From contig CM057233.1 in NCBI GenBank assembly GCA_029891385.1, positions 27,201,852 to 27,265,851 on the forward strand: a stretch of DNA of 64,000 nucleotides, written 5' to 3'. Both the position numbers and the translations under genes were made by a program. The notes under the pieces were generated by a model. That model searched no databases. It was not told the origin of the DNA and worked only from the letters and a program-made list of their open reading frames with translations. Below, in pieces: positions 21,901 through 32,828 of this stretch. This DNA is from Erythroxylum novogranatense. Taxonomy: Eukaryota; Streptophyta; Magnoliopsida; Malpighiales; Erythroxylaceae. Position 1 is the first letter of the stretch, and each line of letters begins with the position of its first letter.

Positions 21901-23189
21901 TTTATAATGGAAAAAAAGGGGATTAGGGCCGAGAATTCATGAACATGCATATCTCATCAACATGAGCACAAATTTCATATTTAGTGACTCGTGCTTTTTC
22001 TGATTCATATAGAGGCCTAATTGGAGCGTCGATTGACCGACGTCACAGAGACTTCCCGGCATTAGCTCGGAAGTAATAGGTGAGTAACCTAGTTGGTCTC
22101 TCAAATTTCTGGTTGTTTACATGCTCAACGTGAATTACGTGCAAAAGTGAATTGAATGATCACTGCATGACTCTTGGCGTGTATGAGATTGTATTGTATG
22201 ATTTTCTTGTCTTGAATGATCACGACATCTTGATAGACCGGGCTTTATAGCCATCATCTTGAACATCGCTATATCTTGGGCTTTATAGCCATATCATTGA
22301 CTTATCGCTACTTTGGGCTTTATAGCCAAACAATGTACATTCTTGAATCTCGCATCGCATGCATAATTGCATGATCGGATAATGGGCGTGTCCCAAGTTG
22401 CTATTTTTCTTGAAAGAGCTTCGAGCTCTCACCTGCATCTTGACCGCCTCGAGCCCGAGGGAGAAATCTCACAGCGTCCCCCCGAACACCGATCGAGCAC
22501 TTGGGCACAATCTTGAATAAGCTGGAAAGAGTCACATATGCATTGCATTCGCACAAATGACCGATACGTGACATATCCGCTTTCATAATGGTATGAATTA
22601 TCGTGAATGGTTTCATATTATCGTAAATTATTCTTGATCGCTTCTTGGTAATTGATTATTCTTGATTATGTTTGACGCCATGTGCGTAATGCATGATTTG
22701 AGTGAACCATCGATGATGGTTTCTCACTGAGTTCGCAAAACTCACCCAAAATTTGCATCTATTTTTCAGGTCCTGAAGAATACCCCGGTTGACACGGGAG
22801 TATGTCTACTGTAGACGAGTAAAGGTTAGAGATCGGGATCAGTTCGCGTCTGCATTAGTGTCTTAGTAAATTGTGTTTCGCAATCACTGTATAACAAGGC
22901 TTTGTCTTTTTACTGAGCCATTGTGGTTTTAATGTTTTACTGCATTGACTGATTGTAAATTATTACTAGATGACTGTAATAACTGAAACTGGTTTATATT
23001 GAACACGGGTTTTATTTACTTACGGTGTTTTCCGTGTTAACGTGGAATTAATGGCTCCAAAAAGAAGAAGAAGAAAAAAATGTATACTGAGTTTTAAATC
23101 GACTGATGTAGTACGCCACTCTCGCGGGACACGGACTCGGATATCACCAACGATATCGGGTTCTGGTCTTACGGGAGTGGGGTGTTACA
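18998..23189 (+). mobile_element. Solo LTR E2 (TGTAACA family)
   Basis: 4,192 bases with termini TGTAACATCCCACCCC and GGGGTGTTACA, flanked by perfect 5-base target duplications ACCAT (18993-18997 and 23190-23194). There is no coding capacity and no primer site, so it is a solo LTR. A TATA box TTATAAAAA lies at 19687-19695. Predicted splice sites follow: donor 20110, acceptor 22012, donor 22080, acceptor 22769. The hairpin words ACCATCGATGATGGT and GAGTTCGCAAAACTC lie just before the last acceptor. Predicted intron 1 holds degenerate repeats with GAAAATTGAAG/GAAAGTTGTAG words. The insertion splits the duplicated SINE-like stretch. Confidence 0.9.
22013..22079 (+). other. Predicted 67-nt LTR exon (E2)
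   Basis: Bounded by CATATAG|AGGCC and TAATAG|GTGAGTAACC. It contains GACTTCCCGGCATTAGCTCGG, in which CTTCC and GGAAG can pair. Its sequence, size and both boundaries are shared with E4 and, less closely, with E1 and E3. Confidence 0.5.
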
Positions 23190-23194
23190 ACCAT

Positions 23195-23550
23195 AACCTA
23201 GAACTCTGGTACCACTAGTCCCAAAAACTATAGCTTCAAACATTACTTATTTCAATACCATCTATATTAAACTTTTGACTTAAGAAGTAACACTTATCAA
23301 TTAAGGAACCATATTCTAAATAGTAAAGGATTGGAAGAGAACTCATATTCCTTTCGATTTTTTAAGACTTCCATGTACCAATTCTATATATTCATCCAAA
23401 AAAGAAGCCGATGGATTAATTAAATAAAGTGTGAAAATAAGTTTAAATTCTGCATCGCGTAATTAGTCCGCCTACGACAATTTAGAATGGACATGGAAGC
23501 ATTTGAATAAAATTCCATATAATGGAATAGCGAAAGTGAGAAAAGGATAT
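23195..23550. repeat. Duplicated spacer, copy B
   Basis: It continues the segmental duplication after LTR E2 (match to 10240-10550), with about 45 extra bases near 23442-23486. It ends at the LINE poly-T junction. Confidence 0.65.
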
Positions 23551-24013
23551 GTTTTTTTATTACAAAGGAAAGAGTACAAGAGTTGGTCACATATGACGGG
23601 GGTACAAAGCCCCGCATGCGTCTTGGTGAAGAAACTCCTAGACAGCCACCGGAGGCACCCGAAGAATGTGCAAGCCCCGAGCTAAGAAAATGGCACAAGC
23701 CGCTAACTTGTCAGCGCATTGGTTCTCTTCCTGCCCGACATGTCAAAAAACAATCTCCCAGTCTCGGTATAATATCCCCCGAATACCTGCAACCAATAAA
23801 AGATCCTCAGTCAGTACACGCTGGGAAGAGGAAAGTATATTAATGACCTCTAACGAATCGACTTCAATGACTAGGCGATGGTAACCCAGGTCCCACACCA
23901 AAGTGAGGCCGGAATGGACCCCGTGGAGTTCTGCCATGAGGGGGAAGCTGTGGCCTAACCACTATTGGAATCCTTCGCACCATTGCCAACACCGATCTCG
24001 AAGTAACCCACCA
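23551..24013 (-). mobile_element. LINE piece 4: RNase H and 3' end
   Basis: Starts (plus strand) with a T run, the poly(A) tail of a minus-strand LINE joined to the duplicated spacer. The stretch 23743-23937 encodes an RNase H-like segment (MAELHGVHSGLTLVWDLGY, LVIEVDSLEVINIL), as at the C-terminus of plant L1 ORF2. The frame is broken downstream. It is the last of four collinear LINE pieces; E3 separates it from piece 3. Confidence 0.75.
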
Positions 24014-24835
24014 GCCGATTCCCGGCATTTGATTTTCAATATGATATGAATTGTGATTTTCGAAATAAGTATGTTTTATTTTAATTGGTTCGAGAATTGT
24101 GGGATATTGGGTTTGAATGATGGAATTGGGACTGTATTAGAGTGATTGCCAGTTGATAGTGACCCTTAGGAAAGTTTTTGGAAAATTGGGAGAAAAAGTC
24201 CAGATCGGAAATTTTCCGAGTGATAGACTGATTGACTGCATAGTACTAGAATAATTGGTTAGTGGCAATGGAAAATTAATATATATGACTTTAGAGATGA
24301 AAATGTCGAGCTATTGAAATTTGGAGACGAACTGGACTGGAAATGAAATTGAAAAGTGAAAGAGATTTAAATGTTTTGCGAGGAAAAAGGATAAGAGGCT
24401 TGAGTGATTAACCTATAAATGCCTTAGACTTTGAATTTGGTTATAAAAGGTACCTCCTTTATCCTAGGGCATTTTCTTCTTCCTCTCCGATTTTTCCTCC
24501 TTCCTCCAACGATTGATCTTCGTTCTTTCCTCTTTCTTGATTGTTGCTTGATGCTTGTCTTCTTTGTGCAAAGCCAGCCTTAAATCCTAGTGAGGATGAA
24601 GTTTTGTGTGGATTTGAGAGAAAACCGTGGGTGATAGAGAAAGTGGAAAGGGTTTGAAAAGATTTCGGGAGTTCAAGAGGGGAAGCTTGATTTGGTAAGT
24701 AAAATAGTTTTAATGTGTTTTTATGGTTGTTAAATGCATTCATGGGGTCATTTGTGAAAGATTGGGGTAGTTTTAGTTAAGTTATGACTTGATTTAGAGA
24801 GAGAAATGGCAAAAACTAGTCGGAGAAGACGAACC

Positions 24836-24975
24836 AGGGTTAGACGTCGCGACGAGCAATAAATCGCACGTCACGACGAGCGATAGATTGGGACGTCTCG
24901 ATGAGCAAGTTTATACGTCGCGACGAGCCACTGTATAGACGCCGCAACGAGCATCCATACGTCGCGGCAAGGACC
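24836..24975 (+). repeat. CG-rich short-motif array in LTR E3
   Basis: Six or so imperfect copies of ACGTCGCGACGAGC-type words (GACGTCGCGACGAGC, CACGTCACGACGAGC, GACGTCTCGATGAGC, TACGTCGCGACGAGC, ACGCCGCAACGAGC), spaced at about 20-30 bases. It lies in predicted intron 1. The word is different from, but similar in style to, the arrays in E1 and E4. Confidence 0.7.
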
Positions 24976-25553
24976 AGATTTCTGAACTGATTTAATTTGG
25001 TTTTTGAGGCATAGCTAATGGTGTAGACCTCCAATTGAGGTGATGTTTGATTCATTATGATCTAGAGAAAGAGGTCTACAATTGATACGAAGGATGAAAG
25101 TTCAATTTAAGTTAGTAGAATCGCAATTAGTAAAAAGAAGTTAAGAATGTGATTGTATTTCAACCTGAGGATTGTTCTTGGTAATTGGGATAAAATTGTG
25201 AGGTCCCTAAATGTAAAGGAAAGGCTATTGGAATCTAGAACTGAGCATAAAAGGTGAATTTGATCTAGAGAATAGTGATATTGATTTGGAGGTAATATCC
25301 TAGTAGATATGACGTGATAAATTGACTGGATATTAGAATTGAATTTAGGAGTTTTGTAATATGTTATTGAATTGAAATGAGTCTTCATTGATCAATTGAG
25401 TGGAAAGTTAGAATTTGATAAAAGAAAGTGGAAATTGAGAAGTAGTACCGGGAAAGTCATGAATAGGCATTGTACATCTTTTATTCAAGGCATGTGCATC
25501 ATTAAATTATTTTGGCTGTGCATTTTGTAATGGAAATTATTTGACTGTTATAG

Positions 25554-25617
25554 AGGCTCCGATGGACCGATATTCCACGGATATTCTTTGGGACTTCAGT
25601 CAGTAGTTCGAATGCAG
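25554..25617 (+). other. Predicted 64-nt LTR exon (E3)
   Basis: Bounded by TTATAG|AGGCTCC and ATGCAG|GTGAGTAAC, collinear with the exons in E2 and E4. Confidence 0.45.
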
Positions 25618-27039
25618 GTGAGTAACTTAGTTGGTTCCTCAATCTATGTGTGTTTAATATTATATGCATTGATGCCATGTGGAGATAATGGATGGATATG
25701 TGTGTTTGATTGTGATGGATTTCGGACCATGGGTGTCCGAAATATTGGAAACTTGATATTGAAGTGCTATTGTGTGTAAATGACTATGAATGCATCAATG
25801 AAATAAATTGTAAATGTATATGAACGAAATACTGGACCGAAGGTCCGAAGAAATGAGAAATGGCATTGAAAGGTAAATGACTGTAAATGGAAATTTGAGC
25901 ATATGCATTCATGCATAAGAGTATGATCAGATAATGACAGTTGTGACCGGAGCAGCTAACGTAAGAGCCACAGGCTCACTGTATCAGGGCTTCAAGCCCA
26001 TCGAAACATTGTTACTGAACCGAGCCTCGAGCTCGAGGGGAGTTAGTGCATACCTTGAGGGCTCTCCTACTCCCTAGACGCGTCTACTGAATACTGATCA
26101 CTGATAGGTGCTCGGTCATAACACCGTAATAAATTGGACAGTGCCACATGTGCATTGCATATATGGTGTGATTGAATGTGAATTGTGTGAAAGGCGAAAC
26201 GCCTTATAATTGTGATAAATGAAATTCCATAATTGATTGATTACTAATGGTTGTGACTGGAGCTGCTACTGAGAGCTACAAGCTCGATCACTGGAAAAGA
26301 GCCCCGAGCTCGAAAGGGATTAGTGCATACCCAGAGGGCTCTCCTATCCCTACTGACGCGTGGAAAGTAGTACATACCCAGAGGGCTCTCCTACTTCCTA
26401 AGACATGTTTACTGTTTAAGCGCTCAGTCACAACTCGGAATAAAAAGGGAAAATGGATTAAATCGTGAACATAGGAAAAAGGATTTTATGCCTTTTATTT
26501 GTCTGATAATGGTTATATGAGCATATTGAATGTGTAATTGATTGAAACTGTGTATTGCTTGAGATATGCATGAGTTGGGTGAACCATCGATGATGGTTTC
26601 TCACTGAGTTCGCAAACTCACCCAACATTGCAATTATTTTTCAAGAATTGATGAGTACCCCGTTAGTGAAACGGGAGTATGTTACCGCATGGGAGTTAAC
26701 GTTTGAAGTTGGGATCAGTGCATGTCTGCATTTGTGTCATTCTGAATTATGTGTAAATTTTTATTTCCACAAGATTAATACTGTTATTGCCGAGGTACCC
26801 AATTGATTAATGTCGTATTGTAATTTGATTACTGGAATTGTGATTTGATCGAAATGTTTTTGTATTAATATGGACTCAATTTGACTACTGAATTCCGCGC
26901 ACAAAATTGTTTTCAAAAAGAAAAATGTCTTACTGAATTTTGAACGATTTGTCTACTATAGTATACCACCCTCATGAGGCATGGGCTCGGATATCACCAT
27001 CAGTATCAGGTTCGGGTCTTGAGGGAGTGGGATGCTACA

Positions 27040-27951
27040 GGTGGGGCCCCAAAGAAACTGATCGTCCACCCCGTCATCAAACGTGGGCCGGATGGAGGTG
27101 AGATCGAAGCAGATTGTGATTGGGAGATACTGCTGGAACTCGTGTCAGAGTCAGGTGCCTCGCCGGTCTGTGAAGTCAGCCATTGTAGAATTCAGGATAG
27201 TGTCAGGGACGTCCACGATCTCTAGGTGGACCAGGGGACCCCAGCCTCCCACCCATTTATCGAGCCAGAATAAAATACTATGGCCATTCCCCAGGACCCA
27301 ACGACTGCCTTGAAGAACAAGTGACCAAATGGTCGACAGGCTTCGCCAAACCACAGAAGCCCAGGACCTCGCAATAGTGTGAGGCAAATAATGAGCATCC
27401 AAGCGGTATTTCCCACAAAGCACTCGAACCCACAGGACGGTAGGATTGACCAGCACCGCCCAACCTAATTTGGCAAGTAATGCGTCATTGGTGGTGCGGA
27501 GACATTTGATGCCCAAACCCCCAGCGGACTTCTGTTGGCAGATCATGTCCCAGTTCACCAGGTAGAGACGACGCTGAGAGGCGGTCGAGGTCCAAATAAA
27601 ATCACGCATGAGTTGTTCAAGATCATCACAGAGTTGACGTGGGAGCCGGACCGTCTGCATCGTGAAAATGGAAAGAGTGGATATAACTAACTAGGCTAAG
27701 GTAACACGAACGGCCAGAGACAAGGTCTGCGCAGGCCAGTCGGTGAGCTTCGTTTAGGCCGTATCCAGAATATGTTGAAACGTCCGTCTGGAGACCCGCT
27801 CATCAAACAATGGGACCCCGAGATACCAGCCCAAGTTAGTCGTATAACTAAGTCGAAGACCCTGACTAAGTCGTTGTGCGGTCGCATGGGTTACATTCCT
27901 CGAGAAAAAGATCCGGGTCTTCTTGGGGCTTATCTTTTGACTAGAGCCAAG
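27040..27951 (-). mobile_element. LINE piece 3: RT C-terminal and zf-RVT region
   Basis: The open stretch 27151-27660 encodes the region after RT in plant L1 ORF2, including the zinc-binding (zf-RVT) type segment: LEQLMRDFIWTS, GGLGIKCLRTTNDALLAKLGW and WVGGWGPLVHLE. 27696-27954 holds the preceding part in two frames (QKISPKKTRIFFSRN, GWYLGVPLFDERV). It is collinear with pieces 2 and 4 and ends at the E5 target site. Confidence 0.85.
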
Positions 27952-29153
27952 CAAAATGTTGGACCCCGAACTTTAATTGGACGTCAGAATTATTAAATGA
28001 GGAATTAGTGATGTTAAATGTTTATTTGGGTAATGTGAATTGGAGAAATTTTAAATGATATTTGGGGGTTAAAGCGTGAAATGGGTTTTTGTGTATGTTG
28101 TATTATGGGTAACATCTTTATAATTGAAAAAGTAAGTCTGTATAGTTACTATTTATGTAACTTCTTTGAAATTGCAAATTTTGAGACTTCGATTTATTGG
28201 GGCTAGAAATGCCCACTAAAGCTTTGTAAAGAACCTTTTATTGTGTTACGCCCATGCTTGTTCAAGTATGACCTTGCATTGATTTGAAAATGTGCCATAA
28301 GTTGTGTATATGAACCTTGTACATGGACTTTGTGTGATATGTGGTTGCTTTTAAATTTATTCCCAAAGTTGTATTTTGTGGCTTATGGATGATTTGAGAA
28401 ATGGCTTGATGCTTGGCGTAGAATGTGTTTAACGAATTGTGTATGGAGGACTTAAGTAGGGATGATGAGTTGATGAATTTTGAATGTGAGCTATTGTTGA
28501 TGTATAATCATAATTTGTGGATGTGGAGGCTGAAAGATGTGAAATTGTGAAGTTTGAATATTGTTTAGTATGAAATTGCAGATGATGTGTTCATGTGGTC
28601 AATTTTGAGAATGTGTGTTGTACTGCAATTTCTGGACTGATTTAGATAGGATAGAATCATTTAGTCTTATGGAGAGTGGTAGACAAGTTGTAGAGCTTGT
28701 CCATGATGTGTATGAGCTAGTTTTGGAGGTGTTAATGTGAGTTGCTAGAGTTGGAGTGCGGGTTTGTCTAAATGGTAGATCACAGACAGATCTTTGAGGC
28801 TACTTTTGACCTTTATATAGTTGGAATTGGGGTTGGTGATCTTCATGAAAGTTGTAGATCTTTCTTTAAGCTTTCCATAGACACCAAGTTTGTTAAATTT
28901 GGAGCTCTGGATCAAAAGTTATGATGTTTGCAAGTTTTAGTCTTGTTGAGAAATTATCAATCAGTCATCGTTGTGTAAACTTTGATCCCTTTAGAGTCCG
29001 AGCTTGCTGTGAGTCCTTCCTAAAATGGTAGAGCTATCTCTTAGCTTTCCAATGAAACAAACCGCGTGTCATTTGGAGCTCGAGTCAAAAGATATGAGCG
29101 TTTGAAATTGGAGGTCGGATCGAGTGGTCGGCGACCTCTGGCGGCGCGACAAG

Positions 29154-29330
29154 GCCGACCGACCTGGTGCGGGAGACCGACTTGGTGCGGAGACCGACCT
29201 GGTGCGGGCGACCGACCTGGTGCGGGAGACCGACCTGGTGCGGGCGACCGACCTGTGCTGGCGACCGACTGTCTTGAGGAGACCGACACAGTGCGAAATA
29301 CCGATCTGCAATGCAGGCGACCGACCTCTC
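29154..29330 (+). repeat. 18-19-base GC-rich tandem array in E5
   Basis: About nine copies of GACCGACCTGGTGCGGG, the first six nearly identical, the rest degenerate, alternating GGGA and GGGC linkers. It is GC-rich in an AT-rich element. Long open frames across it on both strands are by-products of the repeat. Confidence 0.9.
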
Positions 29331-29543
29331 TTCCTTGTTTTGGCCATAACTTCTTCGTCCGACATCCGATCGACCCGATTCTTGAAGCGTTGGAATCCTA
29401 AGACATTTTTCTATCTTTACATGCTAGATAGATCAGTTTTTGCATTAAATGGAGAAAGATAGCTCAGATTATAATGAGCCGATCAGTTGTAAAAGTTTGA
29501 ACAGTGTTTGGTATTTTGGATATATCTTGAGATATAGAGCTCG

Positions 29544-30110
29544 GATTGAATTGATTCTTGTTTCTAATTAAAATAGATACATATATCTACAAATGTTATG
29601 AAGGAGCCGAGCTATGATTTAGCCTATAACACTTCCAAATATAGGTCGGAAGTTCAGTGTGGTGTTCAGTCTTGGTGTTGTAACGGCCGAATAGTGCTCA
29701 GTATTATAGGTCGCTAGAGCTCGCTATAACTCAGATTGAGTTGATTCTTGTTTCTAATTAAACTAGAGACATATATCTACAAATGTTATGAAGGAGCCGA
29801 GCTATGATTTAGCCTCTAACACTTCCAAATATAGGTCGGAAGTTCAGTGTGGTGTTCAGTCTTGGTGTTGTAACTGCCGAACAGTGCTCAGTATTATAGG
29901 TCGCTAGAACTCGCTAGAGGTCGGATTGAGTTGATTCTTGTTTCTGATTAAACTAGAGACATAAGGCTACAAATGTTATGAAGAAGCCGATCGACAATTG
30001 AGCCTCTAAGACTTCCAAATATGGGTCGGAAGTTAGGTGTAGTGTTCAGCCTCGGGTCTGAAAAACAGACTTCAGTATTTTGGAGATATCTCGAGGTATA
30101 GAGCTCCAAT
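29544..30110 (+). repeat. 190-base tandem repeat in E5
   Basis: Starts of the word GATTGA(A/G)TTGATTCTTG lie at 29544, 29734 and 29924, an exact period of 190. Each unit contains ATGAAGGAGCCGAGC and CTTCCAAATATAGGTCGG, with small changes in the last unit. About three units. Confidence 0.9.
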
Positions 30111-30870
30111 CGATCCGATTCTCATGGTGTTAGATTCGTAAGACATAGGAGAACATTTCTCTAGAAGAAAGTTTTATCAAATGGCTTCATTTACTTGATC
30201 GAAATAATCAGACAAGATGTCAGTTTTGAAGATCAATGAAGGGGCAATTTTGGAAGTTTACTTAAAGGGTTAAGTTAGTAGGCTTATAAGGAAGGGCAAT
30301 TAAGTCATTGACCATTCATTAAATGACATGGCATTATAAATATAAGGGGCTGTCTGTTGTTTGAAGGAGAAGCCCGATACTTAGAGAAACAGAATAGAAC
30401 AAAAGAAAGAAAGAAGAGAGAAAAGAGAAGAGTGGTTTCGGCGATGGAAGGAAAAGAGAGACAGCAGCTAAGTTTCGATTTTTGTGAGCTTTCAAGGAGG
30501 ATTTCGAGCATGCTCCAAGAGGGAAAAAGGTGGAAGATGAAGAGAGCTCCAAGATGAGCTAAGAAAATCCAAAAATGGAGAAGATGGAGGTAAGAGCCGA
30601 CTTTTAAGTCTTGAGCTTTTCTTGAGTTTTTGGTTTAGAATCATGGAAAATATTATGGGTTGTGGATTTTGAAGTTATTTGTGATGATTATGCTAAGATG
30701 GTGATTAATTTTGGATTATTATAAATTAGGGTTTATGCCCAATTTTGGAAATTGGGGCTTTGTAAATTGATGACTAAGATAGCTTGGAAATATGTTGGAA
30801 GTGGGTTCCCTATAGTTAATCTTGAGGATTATGATATTTATGATATTGAATTTGGGTATTTATGGTTTAG

Positions 30871-30945
30871 GAAAAAGTATGTTGGAAGGAAGAAGGAAGC
30901 AATGGAGAAATTGGAGCATTGGATAAGTTCTAGCATGGAATCGAG
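30871..30945 (+). other. Predicted 75-nt LTR exon (E5)
   Basis: Bounded by TATGGTTTAG|GAAAAAG and ATCGAG|GTGGGTACC. E7 has a similar exon (GTTTTAG|GAAATC ... ATTAG|GTGGGTAA, 72 nt). Confidence 0.45.
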
Positions 30946-32382
30946 GTGGGTACCTTGTTTATGATTGAGAAATGAGCCATGCTCGCCACTAAGCTTTCTT
31001 GTGTTTTCAAATATAAGAAATAAAAGTCGATTTCAGAACTCAATTGATTAAATGATTTCACCTACTTCCATTATTGCTTAAACTTCGAAAGAAATTGTTA
31101 TTGTGAATTATGGTGATTTTGAAAAAATGCATTGAAATTTTATGAATATGCTGAGAATGACATGTCATGAGATCATAAGATCATATGATTGTGATTTCGA
31201 TATGCCTTAGAGAATGGCATTGTGAACATGTGAAAATGAATATGTGCTTTGTTTGGGCGAGAGAGGAACATTGTGTTAGTCTCGTGCATGTAGACAAAAG
31301 AAAATAAAAGCCTTCTCCCGGCTGCCCGCTTGTGGCTTACGAGATCCAAAAATGGACTCGATGTGTTCACGGTAAACTTCGGTTTTCTGGTGTGTGTACG
31401 GAACTCTCGAGCCGTTATGTGTGCATTTGCATTTTGACATGTGATGTGCTATGAAATGAATGATGATTTATAATGTTTACGAAATGTCTGATTTGTGATG
31501 AATTTGGAAGAGTTATGTTACATGAATTTCAAATGTGAGTTTACAAAGAAAAGTTATGGTTTTGTGTTTAATCACGATGAGTTTTAGTTTTATCAAAGCT
31601 CCAAATTAAAAATTTGACCGAAAGCGGAGCAATTATGATCTTTTCAACAGTTCTAAACATTGACTTTGGAAATATATGGCATCGATTTCAATTGAACTTT
31701 TCAATGGTTTTGCTTATTTTTGGTTATAAGCTTATTACCCGTTGAGCGTAAGCTCACCCCCTCATTCCCATCCACGGTAATGAGAAGAAGATCGGGTGAG
31801 CGAAAAGAAGGATTTTGTATCCTTGTATTTGCATTGGGATTCCTATATTGTTGTTGTATTGTGGCTTGTAATGCCATTAAAGTTTGTATATGATTATGGG
31901 ATTGAATTATGTAAGTAAATTATGGTTAGTATATATGAATGTGAATTATGATTATGACTTGAGATGTGATTGAGAATTATGGAAATGTTTAGATATAGGT
32001 TTGTGAATGTGTATGATGGGATTCGGACGGAGGTCGAGGAATTGTGTGATGGATTGGAGATATTGAAGTGTTTTGTGTATGGTTGGTTTTGGATAAACTT
32101 TTGGCTAGTGAGATTTTAGAGGAGGTGCTGCTTGATTTTGATAAATTAAGGGTATTAAGTGTCATTTGACAAAAGAAAAGGAATAATATGATTTTGATAA
32201 ATTAATTGATATGTTTTGATTATGAAAGATATAATGAATCGAGGAATTGCCGAATTTCAAATTGGAAATTTGAACTACCCTGAATGTTGTGTAATTGAAA
32301 AAAAAAATTTATGAAGCGACTTTAGTTAAGCTGTGATTCGTTCGTTATGAGTTGGGTTCCGAAAACGGATCCCAACACAAAA

Positions 32383-32828
32383 AGTCTGTAAGGTACAGGT
32401 GATCACATGCGTCTGGGAATCTGCAACTTCTGGAAAAAGGACCAGGTCATCGACAAAGAAAATGTGAGAAATGGGAGGCCTTGTCCGACTTAGTTTGATG
32501 GGCTTCCAGTGGCCCTCGGCCAACTCCTGCAAGATAAGGTAACCAAGGCGCTCCATGTAGAGAACAAACAAATACGGGGAAAGCAGGTCACCTTGTTGAA
32601 CTCCCCAAGACGGGCGAAAGGCAGCCAAGAAGGTGCCTTGCTAGGCCACTTGAAATGACACCGTCGTGACACAGTGCATGATGACACTGATCAGGTTCGT
32701 AGGAATCCCGATTGCAACGAGAGTGTTTTGAATAAACGTCTAATGAAGCCGATCATAAAGCTTTTTCAAGATCGACTTTTAAGGCTAGAAAGCCTTTTTG
32801 GCCCGTCTTCTTCTACATCGAGTGAATC
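32383..32828 (-). mobile_element. LINE piece 2: RT catalytic region
   Basis: On the minus strand it encodes RT motifs SWGVQQGDLLSPYLFVLYME and SHIFFVDDLVLF. The catalytic box reads FVDD (FADD/YADD in typical L1). The frame breaks near 32630. It lies between the E5 target repeat and the GAATC target repeat of the chromovirus. Confidence 0.8.

Larger units (their letters stand above)
24014..27039 (+). mobile_element. LTR E3 (TGTAACA family), 5' truncated
   Basis: About 3.0 kb, ending in GGGAGTGGGATGCTACA. It shares the GAACCATCGATGATGGTTTCTCACTGAGTTCGC block with E2 but lacks the TGTAACA start: the left junction (about 24014, ATTCCCGGCATTTG) corresponds to a point some 150-200 bases inside E1. 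TATA TTATAAAAGG lies at 24441-24450. Predicted donor 24695, acceptor 25553, donor 25618, acceptor about 26645 (CAAG, weakened). It interrupts the LINE between the zf-RVT and RNase H regions. Confidence 0.75.
27957..32377 (+). mobile_element. LTR E5, solo (TGTTGG family)
   Basis: 4,421 bases with termini TGTTGGACCCCGAA and CGGATCCCAACA and perfect 5-base target duplications CAAAA (27952-27956 and 32378-32382). No coding domain. A TATA box TATAAATATAAGG lies at 30335-30347, followed by a purine-rich leader. Predicted donor 30590, acceptor 30870, donor 30946. A final acceptor at the homologous place (near 31776) has decayed to ACGG; TTTTCAACAG at 31650 is an alternative. Two tandem arrays lie upstream of the TATA box. 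It interrupts the LINE between RT palm and zf-RVT. Confidence 0.85.

Noticed and set aside
29041..29462. Open frames of about 80-112 codons on both strands
   Set aside because: They exist only because the 18-19-base GC-rich tandem repeat is a multiple of three or lacks stops. No domain and no support outside the repeat.
30357..30557. 66-codon Lys/Arg-rich frame after the E5 TATA box
   Set aside because: A purine-rich leader, not conserved in related LTRs. Considered as a leader peptide but without support.
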